A stretch of 64,000 nucleotides of DNA from Termitomyces sp. T153 (Eukaryota; Basidiomycota; Agaricomycetes; Agaricales; Lyophyllaceae). Below the pieces are notes generated by a model. That model did no database searches, was not told where the DNA came from, and saw only the letters and a program-made list of their open reading frames with translations. This document shows, piece after piece, positions 12,181 through 22,930 of this stretch; positions within the stretch are counted from its first letter, which is position 1; every line of letters starts with the position of its first letter. A program made the translations under genes and the position numbers. The stretch lies in NCBI GenBank assembly GCA_018296165.2, contig JACKQL020000142.1, positions 38,214 to 102,213 of the forward strand. Direction: 5' to 3'.

Positions 12181-13075
12181 GGACAATGCAACTTTAACAG
12201 CACCACCAACTGATCATGATGCTACACTGTTTTGGAATTCAGATGCTGGCTGCTCATTCACCTCTTGCTTCAGTGCTTCTTGTTCAGGTGCATCTCCTTC
12301 TTGTGCTCCCTTTAACCCACCAAAAGGACCTGAACCCCCTATCACATTGGGCCCAAAACCCAGCAGCCATGATGCTTGTGTTGATGGAAAATGAGCTAAG
12401 AAATGTGCTGCAAAAGTTAAAGCTGAGGGCTTGGGCCACCATCCACTCTGACAAAAGACTATAGAATCTCATGTATTCAACTCCATTGCAATTGTAACAA
12501 ACTTAGAGACCAGATCTCTTCCTCAAGATGGGTCTGGATATATTGCTCATAGCAAACAGCCAGGTGAAGGAATATATTTTGACTCCCTTCAAAGTCTGCT
12601 TGATGAAGGCTTCAAACTCATTGAATGGGATGGCATGTATGTTTTCTTTGTGCTTCTTTGTAAGCTAGTCTTTGAAGAACTTCCATACTTGTGCCAAATC
12701 TTCCCTAAGAGCATCTTTCCAAGTGCCATGTTCAATTTTGGTGGAAACGTGTTTACTAAGACTCATTGCAACTGCATGAACTTGGCAATTGGGTGGTGTG
12801 CTATACAAGCTTTGGGTTCTTATGATTCCAAACAAAGTGGTCATATTGTACTCTCTGATCTTAAACTTGTGGTTGAATTTCCTCCCAGCACACTCATTTC
12901 AATACCTCCTGCCACCCTTACTCATGGTAACCTTCCCATTGCTGAAGGTGAAAGCTGCATATACTTTACTCAATATTGTAGAGGTGGCCTTTTTTGTTAT
13001 GTTACCAATGACTTTTGTACAGAGTCTCAACTTGGAAGGATGATCCTGCAGAATATGCATGGGTCTGTAGTTTAA
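12181..13075 (+). pseudogene. decayed 2OG-Fe(II) dioxygenase-like gene (probable TET/JBP type)
   Basis: The last open stretch (12635-13075) has the double-stranded beta-helix order seen in TET/JBP-like oxygenases of Agaricomycetes: an N/L..GWCAI strand after the HxD motif, then GSYDSKQSGHIVLSDLKL, VVEFPPSTLISIPPA, the distal histidine in LTHGNLPI, and IYFTQYCRGGLFCYV. The expected HxD iron-binding pair reads H-C-N (THCNC), so the Asp ligand is replaced by Asn. The Arg that usually follows GE before the SFTQY-like strand reads Cys (ESC). Both changes, and the stops upstream (12.39 kb, 12.45 kb), are transitions. TET/JBP enzymes oxidise 5-methylcytosine or thymine, and in mushrooms they are amplified together with KDZ transposons (established knowledge). 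The assignment rests on motif order by eye; another 2OG oxygenase family is possible. Confidence 0.5.
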
Positions 13076-13267
13076 AATGCATGCAGTGGGAGGAGAGTAT
13101 TAGGCTTTACAGTTTTCTCAAAGATTTGAACTTTGTATCTCACAACAAAGGGTTGTGACAGACTTCAGTAACCATTTCAAACCAACACAAGTTTTTATAC
13201 ATTACTGAGGGCATGAAGACATAATATTAAAATACAATTACATGGCAGTGATTAAGGTCAACATTGT

Positions 13268-13568
13268 CTACTCAATGCACAGAACTTGACTACCCATGAA
13301 TGTGGTGACAAACATTTGGTTTGCCTCTTCTCTTGTGGGAGCACCTCTGACAACACCAGCAACAGAGTAACCAATGGTGTGTTGAGCAGCATGACTGTTC
13401 ATTAAATGACATTAACAAATGAGAAGTGAATACTAGAAAGAGTTACTTACCATCCAAGATACATGCCAGGGTGACAACCCTGAGTGACAGCATAGAAGAT
13501 TCTTTCATCAATAGAAACTGTGTATTGATGTCCAAAAGAACCTGTGTTAGGCAAATTGTGCAAGTCAT
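13268..13568 (-). pseudogene. viroplasmin/RNase H1-N-like fragment
   Basis: Two exons, 13568-13451 and 13394-13268, keep one frame across a 56-bp intron. The product contains IFYAVTQGCHPGMYLGC, then TIGYSVAGVVRGAPTREEAN and MFVTTF. This resembles the small N-terminal domain of eukaryotic RNase H1 (also called viroplasmin-like), which binds RNA/DNA hybrids: YAV..G..PG.Y, then GY.GA, then EEA..F. No start codon is secured at the left end of the first exon and the gene sits in a CpG-poor block, so it is probably a relic. Confidence 0.4.
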
Positions 13569-13828
13569 CTGTACATCAGAGTAAGCAACATAAGACAAGT
13601 TATACATTTTTGAAGAGGAACAAACCATTGGGCATCTAATGAACCATGTGTTGAGACTTCATGCAAGTGGTTGAAAAGAATTATGCATGAGCCAAACACA
13701 TGATGCATAGGTTTTTAAATACCTTAGAATTTCAACTTCATGTGTGTGGTGTTGATGTTTTGTTGAATGTAACATGTGCAATTCAATTCTGACCCTCTCT
13801 AGTATGGACAACACTCCTGTCTCAAGTC

Positions 13829-15255
13829 TTGATTAACCTTCAACCCATGCCTCAAGGAACCCCAGGAAACCAATCATACCTCCACATGCAAATCACATCA
13901 GAAAGAGTGCAGCTGAGAAGGCAACAGCACAGGTCCAGCACATGCAAAAGAAAGAGAGGAAGGTTGCCTTACAGGACAAAATTGATGCCTTCCACAATCA
14001 GAAGGAGAATCTGGCAAATGAGTTGGCCTCCAAGCACCATCTAAAAATTGAGAAAACATGTTAGATGTTGGGCACTGCTCTACATCAAGAAGCATTGACA
14101 CATCAATACCTGGAATGCTCTGGTTGCATATCATGGAAAAGAGCTTAATGAAGGTGAGCAATTTTGTAGCCATCTTGATAGCAAAGTGCTCACTCTTTCT
14201 AGGTCATGAGCAAGGGGACCACCTGAGCTTAGCTGAAATCCAGGCCATTGTTTGTGAAGGAATTGATGAAGGTAAATACAATGATGTTGATGAAGATGAG
14301 CTCCAAGATGAGCTTAAAGACATGTGTGAGGTGAAGAAGCAGAGTGCTCATAGTTCAAATAGTGCAGCTGCTGTTGACTATTAGGCTGTGCTGTCAAGTG
14401 TTCAAGAAGATGTAAGTACACACAAAACAAAATAAAGGAAGTTTTATATTGAAGCTGTGAGATCTCCATGAATGCTGCAGAACAATGGCATTCACCTTCT
14501 TCACAAGGGGTCACATACACAACACTATTGTTCCTGGATAGGTTGAGTCACAAGGGTCCCTCATCTTCATCAATGAGGTGTTAGACATGACACTGGCAGA
14601 GTTGTTGAGGAAGTTTGAGCTTTGGGCATGTGCAAAGGACTATAGTAAGCAATATCTACTTAGTATAATGTTAATCATACTGACTGTGCCAGAAAAACAT
14701 GTTGATACAATGGCATCACTCTGCACTGAGTGTGTGAACCTCATAAGTGGAGGCCTGTGTATGTAGACATGGTTTTCTGATGATATTATACTGCTGAACA
14801 CAAGTTGCAGAGAAAATGATTGGGACACATAATGTTACCATGTGCTATGAGAAGTTTGATGTGGACATTGTCAAATGATACAATGTGGTGCTGAAAGGCT
14901 GGCTGGAAGGTCTTCAGTTCCAGAGTCCTGCAAAGATCACAGTGATGGAAGATGCTCATGTGCTGCACAATGCCTTGGTTGTGGGGGAATGCATGTGGGT
15001 TAAGCTTTTGTGCAAGGAGAAGGATGTACATGCCAAGGCAAGGCAGGAGAAGCCTGCAAGTGGAGAGGTGACTATAAAGAAGAGAAAGTGAAGGTCAGAT
15101 GCTAGGAAACAATGAGGCCTGAGGAAGGCCAAGGCTGGAGCAAAGCATAGACAACAGGAGACCAATGGTGCTGATGACAGTGAGGATGATAGCAACAAGG
15201 AAAACAATCAATCAAAGAAGAAAGCACAAAAGTCAAGTGGAAAGAAAAGTTAGAC
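13829..15255 (+). pseudogene. decayed ORF of a repeat-associated basidiomycete family, function unknown
   Basis: Broken into several frames. Recognisable pieces are a coiled, charged stretch near 13.92-14.05 kb (QKKERKVALQDKIDAFHN and ENLANELASKHHLKIEK), an acidic stretch at 14.28-14.38 kb ending NSAAAVDY, a central part near 14.48-14.75 kb, and a Lys/Arg-rich C-terminus near 15.0-15.25 kb. The same order (coiled N-part, AAAVDY, ..MFTRGH.ND.I.PG, basic end) is familiar from a family repeated in many mushroom genomes, but I know no function for it. Many TGA/TAG interruptions and the lack of CG show it is dead. Confidence 0.45.
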
Positions 15256-16593
15256 CACAGGCAAGATCCCTCCTATTCCCAAGAGCAATGAATTCATCAC
15301 CTCAAGTGACAACAACTTGTAATGATCCATGATCATTGAACATTGCTTGAAGCTTGAGTTTTAACCCTATGGACAAATTCAATGGACAGTCATAGCTTTA
15401 CCTCCTCAGAGTATTTGGACACAAATTACTGTACCTTTTTGCATGTTTATTTTTGAAAGTTTGAGGCACTTTGAGTGATATTTTTGTGCTCATCATGGGT
15501 GACAATGAGCACAGACATTTGATGGACAGCCATCATAGTGCCAAGGCATCAAACATCATGACAGGAACTGTCACTGGCTTCTTCCAGTTCCTGAACATTT
15601 TCCTGAGCTCGTCGTCAGTGATGAGCAGGAGGGAGTCAGTGCAGTCTGGTCATGGGCGGTGAGCTGGTTGATGTGGAGGTATCATCTTATTTTTGTTGAT
15701 TTTCTCTCAAATTTTTGAGGTGTACTTGAGCTCATCATTACTGACAACGAGCGGAAGGGATCTGGCTCTGTCAGAGGTGGCACTAGCCAACACAGAAATA
15801 CTTTCATATTTTTTTCTGAAATTCTGAGTATTTTTTTGATATATATTTGAGCTCACTGTTGCTGACAATGAGCAGAAGGTCATCGGTGTTGTTTGATGCA
15901 GGGGGTGGCATTGACAATGCCGACGACAGCGCCAAGCAACATTGACAGGTGATTGGTCAACGTTGATGGCAGCTACCGGAATATTCTGAAAACCAAACCG
16001 AAAATTTATCATAGTTGTTCACAAAATAACTGGGTATTATTCATATTATAGGCAACTAAAGTATTTCATTCTAATTAGAGGAGGAGGTGCCCCCCCCCTC
16101 TCCTACACTTCTAATTAGAGGCGTTAGGTGGGACACGCAGGTGGGTTTTGTTCTACTCATCAAAAGGAACACTTAAACAAGACATACTATTTGTCATACT
16201 TTGGTGATGACTAAGTGAAAGGCAGTCACAGGCCCTATCAATGATGATGGATACAAAGATAGATGTTGTCAAAAAAGTGCAGGACTGTGTCCTCACTAAG
16301 ATACTAACAGACAACAGGACCTTGCTTTGTTTGGCAAATGCTAGCCATTGTACAATGAGAGAGAAAAACAGATAGAAAGGTAGGTTAATTCAAAGTTGTA
16401 CAGAAACTTTAAGTCATCATTTGTTATTTCACGGGAGGTGTTTTGTGCTTGTGATGCGATGATGAACCATTACGTAATGATGCAAAATTGTACCAATTTT
16501 AGTTGACACTTGTCTCTTGATCCAGGGACGCATCACTTCATAAAAGTATATCAAACGAACATCTCGACCTCTTTCTTGTCTCGAATTCCAGCG
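15256..16593. other. intergenic/repeat-derived, contains a degenerate tandem array
   Basis: Apart from the array at 15.47-15.90 kb, no gene is supported. CG becomes frequent again towards 15.6-16.0 kb and in the promoter side of the glutathione S-transferase gene. Confidence 0.5.
15470..15900. repeat. four degenerate copies of a ~122-bp unit
   Basis: A shared core of the form GAGCTC-(A/G)-T-C..TGACAA-(C/T)-GAGC recurs near 15490, 15605, 15728 and 15850, each time preceded by a T-rich stretch (ATTTTTTTGA-like). The spacing is close to 122 bp. Copies differ at many sites, so the array is old. Confidence 0.6.
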
Positions 16594-17454
16594 ATGGTTC
16601 TCAAGCTTTACGGTTCTCCAGTTTCCACTTGCACCCGGCGCGTCGCGACTGTGCTGCTGGAGAAGCAAGTCCCCTTCGAAATGATTTCTATCGATCTTGC
16701 GCAAGGCGAACATAAGTCTCCTACCTACCTTGAGAAACAACCCTTCGGACAAATACCTTATATTGTAAATGGTCACTTTTCTGACAATTTATTGTTTTCA
16801 CAGCTGAAATGAATCTAGGACGATCACGGATTCATCCTCTACGAAAGCCGTGCTATCTGCCGCTATATTGCTACGAAGTATGCCGACCAGGGAACGAAGT
16901 TAATCCCTACCGACCTCGAGAAGTATGCTCTCTTTGAACAAGCTGCCTCGAACGAGCAATCAAATTTCGATCCCTCTGCATCGGCCGCCGTATTCGAGAA
17001 TGTCTTCAAGACGTGAGTATATGTGTTTCCTGCGATAGAAACTCTCTTCCATCCATAGATGACTAGGTATCACGGATTAACTCCTGACCCGTCTGTTTTT
17101 GAGGTGCACATCCAGAAGTTGGATGCCAAATTAGATGTGTACGATAAGATCTTGAGCAAACAGAAGTACGTCGCCGGCGATGTAAGCGTATTTTTTTCAA
17201 CCTTAGCACTCCGCCTTCATCCTTCTCCGGACCTAGGATCTGACTCTTGCCGATCTCTTCCATATTCCTTACGGTTCTATGCTTGCTGTGGCCGGTAGTA
17301 ATATCATGGAGACCAAGCCGAACGTTGCAAGGTATATTTGTTTGACTTGTTTTTGGCATTCATGCTCAGTAGTCTGTTTCATAGGTGGTTCAAGGATATT
17401 ACTTCCCGCCCATCCTGGATATCTGTTATGTCGGGAATCACCAGCTCAGCATGA
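16594..17454 (+). CDS. glutathione S-transferase (phi-like)
   Basis: Five exons: 16594-16764, 16819-17012, 17067-17181, 17237-17331 and 17385-17454, giving 214 residues, the usual GST length. The thioredoxin-fold N-domain has LKLYGSPVSTCTRRVATVL with the catalytic Ser/Cys region, NPFGQ-type KQPFGQIPYI with the cis-Pro, and the glutathione gamma-Glu binding pair in LYESRAICRYIA. The C-domain shows the N-capping motif region YVAGDDLTLADL. It conjugates glutathione to electrophiles in the cytosol. Sequence style (TP..V, ESRAI, TLADL) is that of the phi/GTT1-like cytosolic group common in fungi. The ATG at 16594 starts directly at the conserved MVLKLYG. It sits next to a repeat block but has normal CG content. 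Confidence 0.9.
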
Positions 17455-18566
17455 AGTCATAACATGCACTGTAAACCATTCGTCAACAAGAGATTTGAAT
17501 AAATTGAGAGGACACTTATATAGCGATTAGTATGTTTTGTCACATGTTCCATTCGAATTTGAAGCCCTGTTCAGTCGCTGTAAACGTTTTTATAAATGAT
17601 GGCCAATGATTGATGATCACATATAATCAACGATGTTATCTCTTCGAGTGTTGACTAGCGGCCCATCCTTTGCAACGTCTAGTCAATAACTGAAGGGCCA
17701 CCACTCAGGTTGAGACGGTTAGCTAGCTCGACTTGTCAGTTTCACGTGCGTGCATTGGCTCACTTATACTACCATGCAAGATGTGTTCAATGAGAGGAGT
17801 GCTTCTTGGCGAACTGCAGTTTGAGGCCGTGCAGACCAACGACAGCATTCTTTCGCATGTCGAACGCTCGCGATGGATGTATATTCTATCAGAATTGAAG
17901 AACTTACTGTCGTCGAAGAAATGTCAGATTGAGAGTTGTAACTCAAGGATACTGCTGTGGACGCTCTGTATCTTGCTCGGGCCCGCACAAATTTCTGCCT
18001 TTCGAGGTACTCTAAGAAATACTTCTTTATTGCCATAGAGAAAATCTGGTCGTTTTCTCGGTCAATGTCTCGAAGCCAGCTTGGATACTGTCGGGCATGG
18101 TATGCTCGCACTGGCGCAACGTTACCTGAATCGTTGAATGGATCAAAGCACATCAACGCCCGGGTAAACCCATCTGGTGGACTGAAAATATGCTAGGACG
18201 TAATGTACATTATTCTCAGCCCGACAGATATTCCGGTAGAGTGGATTAGGTTCCCGAGTCCTATGAGAACAGACCAATAACAGACTTCACAGCACAAAAG
18301 AATGATCATACGTCAAATCAATGCCTGAATGGTTAAAGGTGACTTGGCCGGGTCACCGTTCTTGGCCAGCCTTTGGGTAGTGATATCTTTTACAATTTCC
18401 GTCCCACTGGCTTATCCTTTGTAGCACTATTACCAGCCATCTATCAGAGACTGAAAATTTTAATATATAAATGGTTATCAACAAGCATCGGAGCATCATC
18501 ATTGTACATGCCATTTTTAACAAAACAGTTATAGATTCAGTCAGTATTCAAACACTCATATAACCT
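17455..18566. other. convergent intergenic region, nothing recognised
   Basis: Gap between the 3' ends of the GST (+) and DAHP synthase (-) genes. Open frames up to 130 codons exist but show no motif or splice structure. Confidence 0.5.
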
Positions 18567-21032
18567 TCAATTACCCGACACTTCTGCGGCGAATCTTCCC
18601 GCAAGCTCTGTATACAACACGTCACTCCCCCCATCCACACCCCTACGCTCTTTCTTGAAATGATTCGATATGAGGAAGGCCACATCTGTATTTAAGTCAG
18701 CAATGGTATAACAAGGATCAAGTGAAATTACAAACCCAGAGACTGTTCGAAGTTCAGCCTTGGATCGCAGAATGACTGTTTTTCAGAGAGAATCAGTTGA
18801 TCTATCAAATTTACGAACGCAAAGAATATCTGACCTGGTATCGAAGGCCAAGCTCTTCTTCCCCGAGTTCCATACTTCCTCCAACACACTCTGTTACGCT
18901 GAAACCTTCATCGTTGAGCTCTCCGGTGAACTCGAGAGATACTCCATTGAGACGTGAATTGTTGGCGGCATGAATGCGGAGACAGTCCACGATTTCCGAG
19001 ACGATGGTACCAAAATGACGAGTTTTCAAACCCAAGCTTGAGGTCTGGGTGCTTGAGGTGCTATGTGTAAGGTGCGTGCTTATTAGAGGAAGAATTACTC
19101 ACTTTCCGTGCATCGGATCACAGACCCAGGCAACCGGATGTCCACTGGCGTGGACACTTCTGATATGCAGAGGGAGGTGGTCTTGTATCTAAATCCAATA
19201 TTTGTAAGTGCTTAGGCAGTCGTGAAAGAGTGAGTGATACACCATTCACCTTGCTCGCGCCGTAACGTGTGATGAGTGTGACTCGTCCGGACTCCCGATC
19301 TGGATTAACGACTAAGAAGTAAAACGTTACATAAGTATGTTTAATTTTGTTCAAAGAATGGAAACGGAAGTAACAAATAGGGGTGCCATAGAGCAACTAG
19401 CAAAAACGCACTTTCAAGGAGCCGGACAAGTTCGTCAGCCATCATACTGGGCCCAACCTTGATGCCGATGGGGTTACGGATACCCCTAAAGTACTCAACA
19501 TGGGCACCCGTGAGCTGACGAGTGCGGTCCCCGATCCACAGGAAGTGGGCTGAGGTGTTGTAGTGAGCCTTGTGGTCTCTAGGATCAGACTTCGTGCCAT
19601 TCGCTTTAGATCTATCAGGTATAGGCAGAGCCCGCGTAAGCGCCTGCTCATAGTCTAACATGAGACCCTCATGGCTGGGTTTATGGTATAAGATATAGGA
19701 TATGAGAGAACGATGTGGTCTGTACCTAGTGTAGAAATCGACTTCTTCAAGGGTGTTACGTGCACCGCCACGTTCGTACGGTGTTGTATTGGCGTCAGCA
19801 CCGATTGTATGGGAAAAGTCGAGAGCATCGCCTAGAGCGGTAATTATCTGGGAGAATTCGCGTCTGGAGAAAATCAGTCAAATACTCGAGAACTGGGAGA
19901 ATCAATCGCAATGAAGTTGCTCATAACAGGGAGATATGGAGAGACGACAGCACCATAAGGGTGGGGCACATGGAAATTTGAAAGATTGAAACAAGTACCT
20001 TAAAGCAGGTGAGCGCACATGAGCAAGGGACCAGTTACGGGGGTGGTGTAGAGAGGCAAAGCCTGAGCTTAGCAGGCCACGTACACAATTGAGTGTCGTC
20101 GCGGAATGAAAGTAGGCTCTACAGAAAGGTCAATCAAATAGAGAATTGGAATCGTAAAATTTTACTTCAATAGGCGCTCTGGATCTGGGATGCGCTCATT
20201 CACATCTAATCTGTTTGTAACTCAGTATTTGTTTCACAGAGGTCCAAATATTACTCCTACCCATTCACGTTGTCACCACTAATTCGGTATAAAAGTATTC
20301 AAATATCATCAATATAGCTCTTAACCCATGATTTGCAATGAAAGTATCATACCGAAAGCTCAACACCTCACGATCGCCAACACGCTCATAGGAGTTACTG
20401 CGTGGCTTTGCGTACTGCCCTGCGATGCGACCAATGCGCACCTTTTTAAAAGCAATAAGCCGAAGCATTAATCAGCACTAATAAGAGGTAACGTACGATA
20501 GGAAGGCGAGCTCCCCACACGAGGATCAAGGAAAAAGAGAGAATCAGCCCGATCTTAGCAGAGATATTTTCCTAGATTGCGGTTAACAAGAGTCAGTCTT
20601 GAAGTATGGAAGAAGTGTACGTTAGTGCATGCATCGAAACTCTCGGCACAGTCGCCTGCATGCAGCAGAAAGGCTTCGTTACGCTGCACGAGGCTGAGTT
20701 GGTGGCGTAGCCGCTCGATCTGGGGATCAGATCACATCAGCTCCCACTTCTTTGCAGCAAGTCAGGCGTACCTCCGAGGGCGTAACTAGGGGAGGTAAAG
20801 TTGAAATCTCTGAGAGGACCCTGGGAAGAGTATCAACGCATCAAATCTACAAAACGTCAAATGTAGCTACTGCGTACTTATTGAGATGCGCTGCGTCAGG
20901 ATAGGCAACCGGCTGTGGATAATATCAACGCTGACCCTTGATAGATACGAGATTCTAGCTTACTTGTGCAACGGGTTTCCCTTTCCATGAATCTGACGTC
21001 CATTCAACTATGCGCTCAGGCTGCGAAGACAT
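18567..21032 (-). CDS. 3-deoxy-D-arabino-heptulosonate-7-phosphate synthase, class II
   Basis: Condenses phosphoenolpyruvate and erythrose-4-phosphate, the first step of aromatic amino-acid synthesis. Sixteen exons can be followed: 21032-20964, 20912-20878, 20820-20772, 20719-20621, 20571-20497, 20441-20353, 20278-20261, 20210-20166, 20118-19999, 19863-19726, 19664-19412, 19311-19250, 19188-19103, 19060-18835, 18775-18736 and 18685-18567. Signature blocks of the plant/microbial class II type are present: [16 protein letters not shown] at the N-terminus, [117 protein letters not shown] and [12 protein letters not shown]. Exon 7 has only 18 nt and supplies most of GDNVNG. About 500 residues, normal. 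Class II enzymes are usually feedback controlled by Trp or by combined aromatic amino acids; no regulatory site is visible here. Confidence 0.93.
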
Positions 21033-21298
21033 GATGCTTGCGACGAGACGACGGTAGTAGTAACAAGTGAAGTGTTGATCTCGATCGATGGTCCAGAATC
21101 CATGATCGATGAATAATCAATCAGGGGCCTCTTATGATGCCGATCACCCTACAACGAGATGACAGCAGTAGCCAAATTTGCCAAAGGTCCGGAAAAATTT
21201 TGGGGGTTTCACGAATTTATCGCCGATTAAGTTCAGTTGGATAACATCAAACTAACAAGGGGAATGGTTGTACTTTTCGTTCGAACTCTGAAATCCAA
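21033..21298. other. promoter side of the DAHP synthase gene
   Basis: No gene. A short spacer between the divergent DAHP synthase start and the transposase relic. Confidence 0.5.
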
Positions 21299-22453
21299 AT
21301 GGCACCACGACAATATCGAAAAGAAGCCGCTGCGCTTGCACGTCAAGCCCGAGCAGCTCTCAGGACATTGACGATGGCTCCCGTGCCAATCTTGGAAACA
21401 GGATTTGCATCAGGACCGCATCAACAGACGATAACAGCATCGAGGACCTAGTCATTGAAACTTTAAGTTCTGACTCGGATTCTGGGTATCTTGATGGTGT
21501 CAACAATACCTTGAGCTCGGATGAAGACTTGTGGTCATCGGGGGAAGATGACAGTATGTTGGATGGTGACGAGTGCTTCATTTTGATGAGAATGATCTCA
21601 AGAGATTGAAGCAAAGAGGGGCCAAGTAGAGGGACTGTATTCCCAGTTGAAGATGGAGAAGTCTGCGAAAGAATGGAAGAAGCTTGAAGCCAATCAATCA
21701 CTCGGGTACAATGGACTTTCGAAGCGCACACGGCGTCAACGTGACCTTGAAGCACGTAAACGGCAGCAAGACAGGGAAGATTGTAATGACATCGTGAGTG
21801 ATCAGAACATTAGAGCATTGAAAAGTGCTCATGCAACCTCACAGGACCGACCCACATATTATTACATTGATGCGAGATTTCTTCAAGGTCCGTCCAACAA
21901 TGGCAGCAGGTAATGAGAATACTGCACTGCATTAAAACAACAGTCAGGTTGATATGGAAGGGGTGCTGGAACAAGATAATCATGATGGATTCCAATGAGA
22001 TGGTTACATGCCAGCAGAATTGGTAGCATATGAACAGGATGAGGAACTATTGGGCTATGGGACTGGGAACAAAGTGAATAATGAAAAAACAGACTCGAAG
22101 GACTCACCCTCTTCATCTCATGAACCTTTCTCCAACCATCGATCTCCGACTGCCACACCACTTAAACAAATCTCCGTTGTGACATTCCTGTCCAAAAGGC
22201 TCATGAATTGAGAAAAAAAGACTATTTGAAAGAGCTCCAAGCTGGATTTATGACCATTCAAAAGCTCCTAAGCTTTAAGAAGATGGACTTTGTGGGTTGC
22301 CAGAACGGTTTACAGGTGCATTGTTCTCAAGCTATTGAGAGTTATCTCTGATTGTGTCCACACATCCAACTGAGGGCGGCACATGGAGTTACAACTGTCA
22401 CAGCTCATCAATGGTTGACAAGTGAAGGTTTCCATTACACTGCATTCAATAAG
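21299..22453 (+). pseudogene. 5' half of a DDE-type transposase relic
   Basis: Starts with MAPRQYRKEAAALARQARA and continues in broken frames through a charged region (LGYNGLSKRTRRQRDLEARK) to a helix-turn-helix-like end (VTTVTAHQWLTSEGFHYTAFNK). This end is cut by the Copia element at the target duplication ATAAG and resumes at 28593. The family is one of the DDE transposase-like groups abundant in Agaricomycetes (the Y-F-D-x-H-x-R-P-D-V-V block on the other side is diagnostic). Frameshifts and stops are many. CG is still present up to about 21.9 kb and then scarce. Confidence 0.6.
22449..22453. repeat. target-site duplication ATAAG (left)
   Basis: Five bases directly before the 5' LTR, repeated exactly at 28593-28597 directly after the 3' LTR. 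Five-base duplication is the rule for LTR retrotransposons. Confidence 0.9.
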
Positions 22454-22805
22454 TGTTGAGAGTTGACTCTGGCGGACTGGCATTTTCTTTTTCGTCCATA
22501 TTTCCTTTTCCGTCATTTCTCTAGTTAGCATCACGCCTCTTTCTCTCGATCGTTGTTTGTCAGTCTTTATTCCAAACTTTGTTTTCGACATACAAAAGTG
22601 TACATACACAGAACGCACTTCCCTCAGCTGTCTACACTATTGTGTCTGACCCTGAGGGTACGTTACTTTATTACTGACTTTGTTACATCCTGACTTACTT
22701 ATTTCCTGTAGACTTACTTCATCACTTTATTTCTACAAGTCAATATCAAGCCATCTACACTATTGTGTCTGACCCTGAGGACTACTTTGTCTATTTATTT
22801 ATCCA
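22454..22805 (+). repeat. Copia 5' LTR
   Basis: About 352 bp, TGTTGAGAG..CCA, closely similar to 28245-28592. Right after it comes GGTTACAGGGCC, in the place of the tRNA primer-binding site. The 5' copy keeps more CG (TTTCGTCC, CTCGATCG) where the 3' copy has TG or CA. Confidence 0.9.
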
Positions 22806-22930
22806 GGTTACAGGGCCCCGTATTGTTCTTCTACTGCAAGAAGCATGAATCAGACACAAAGTTTTTCTATTGATTAGAATGGCTCAAAACATACTCAAAC
22901 AAGTACACTACTGCGTAAACACTGCCAAAA

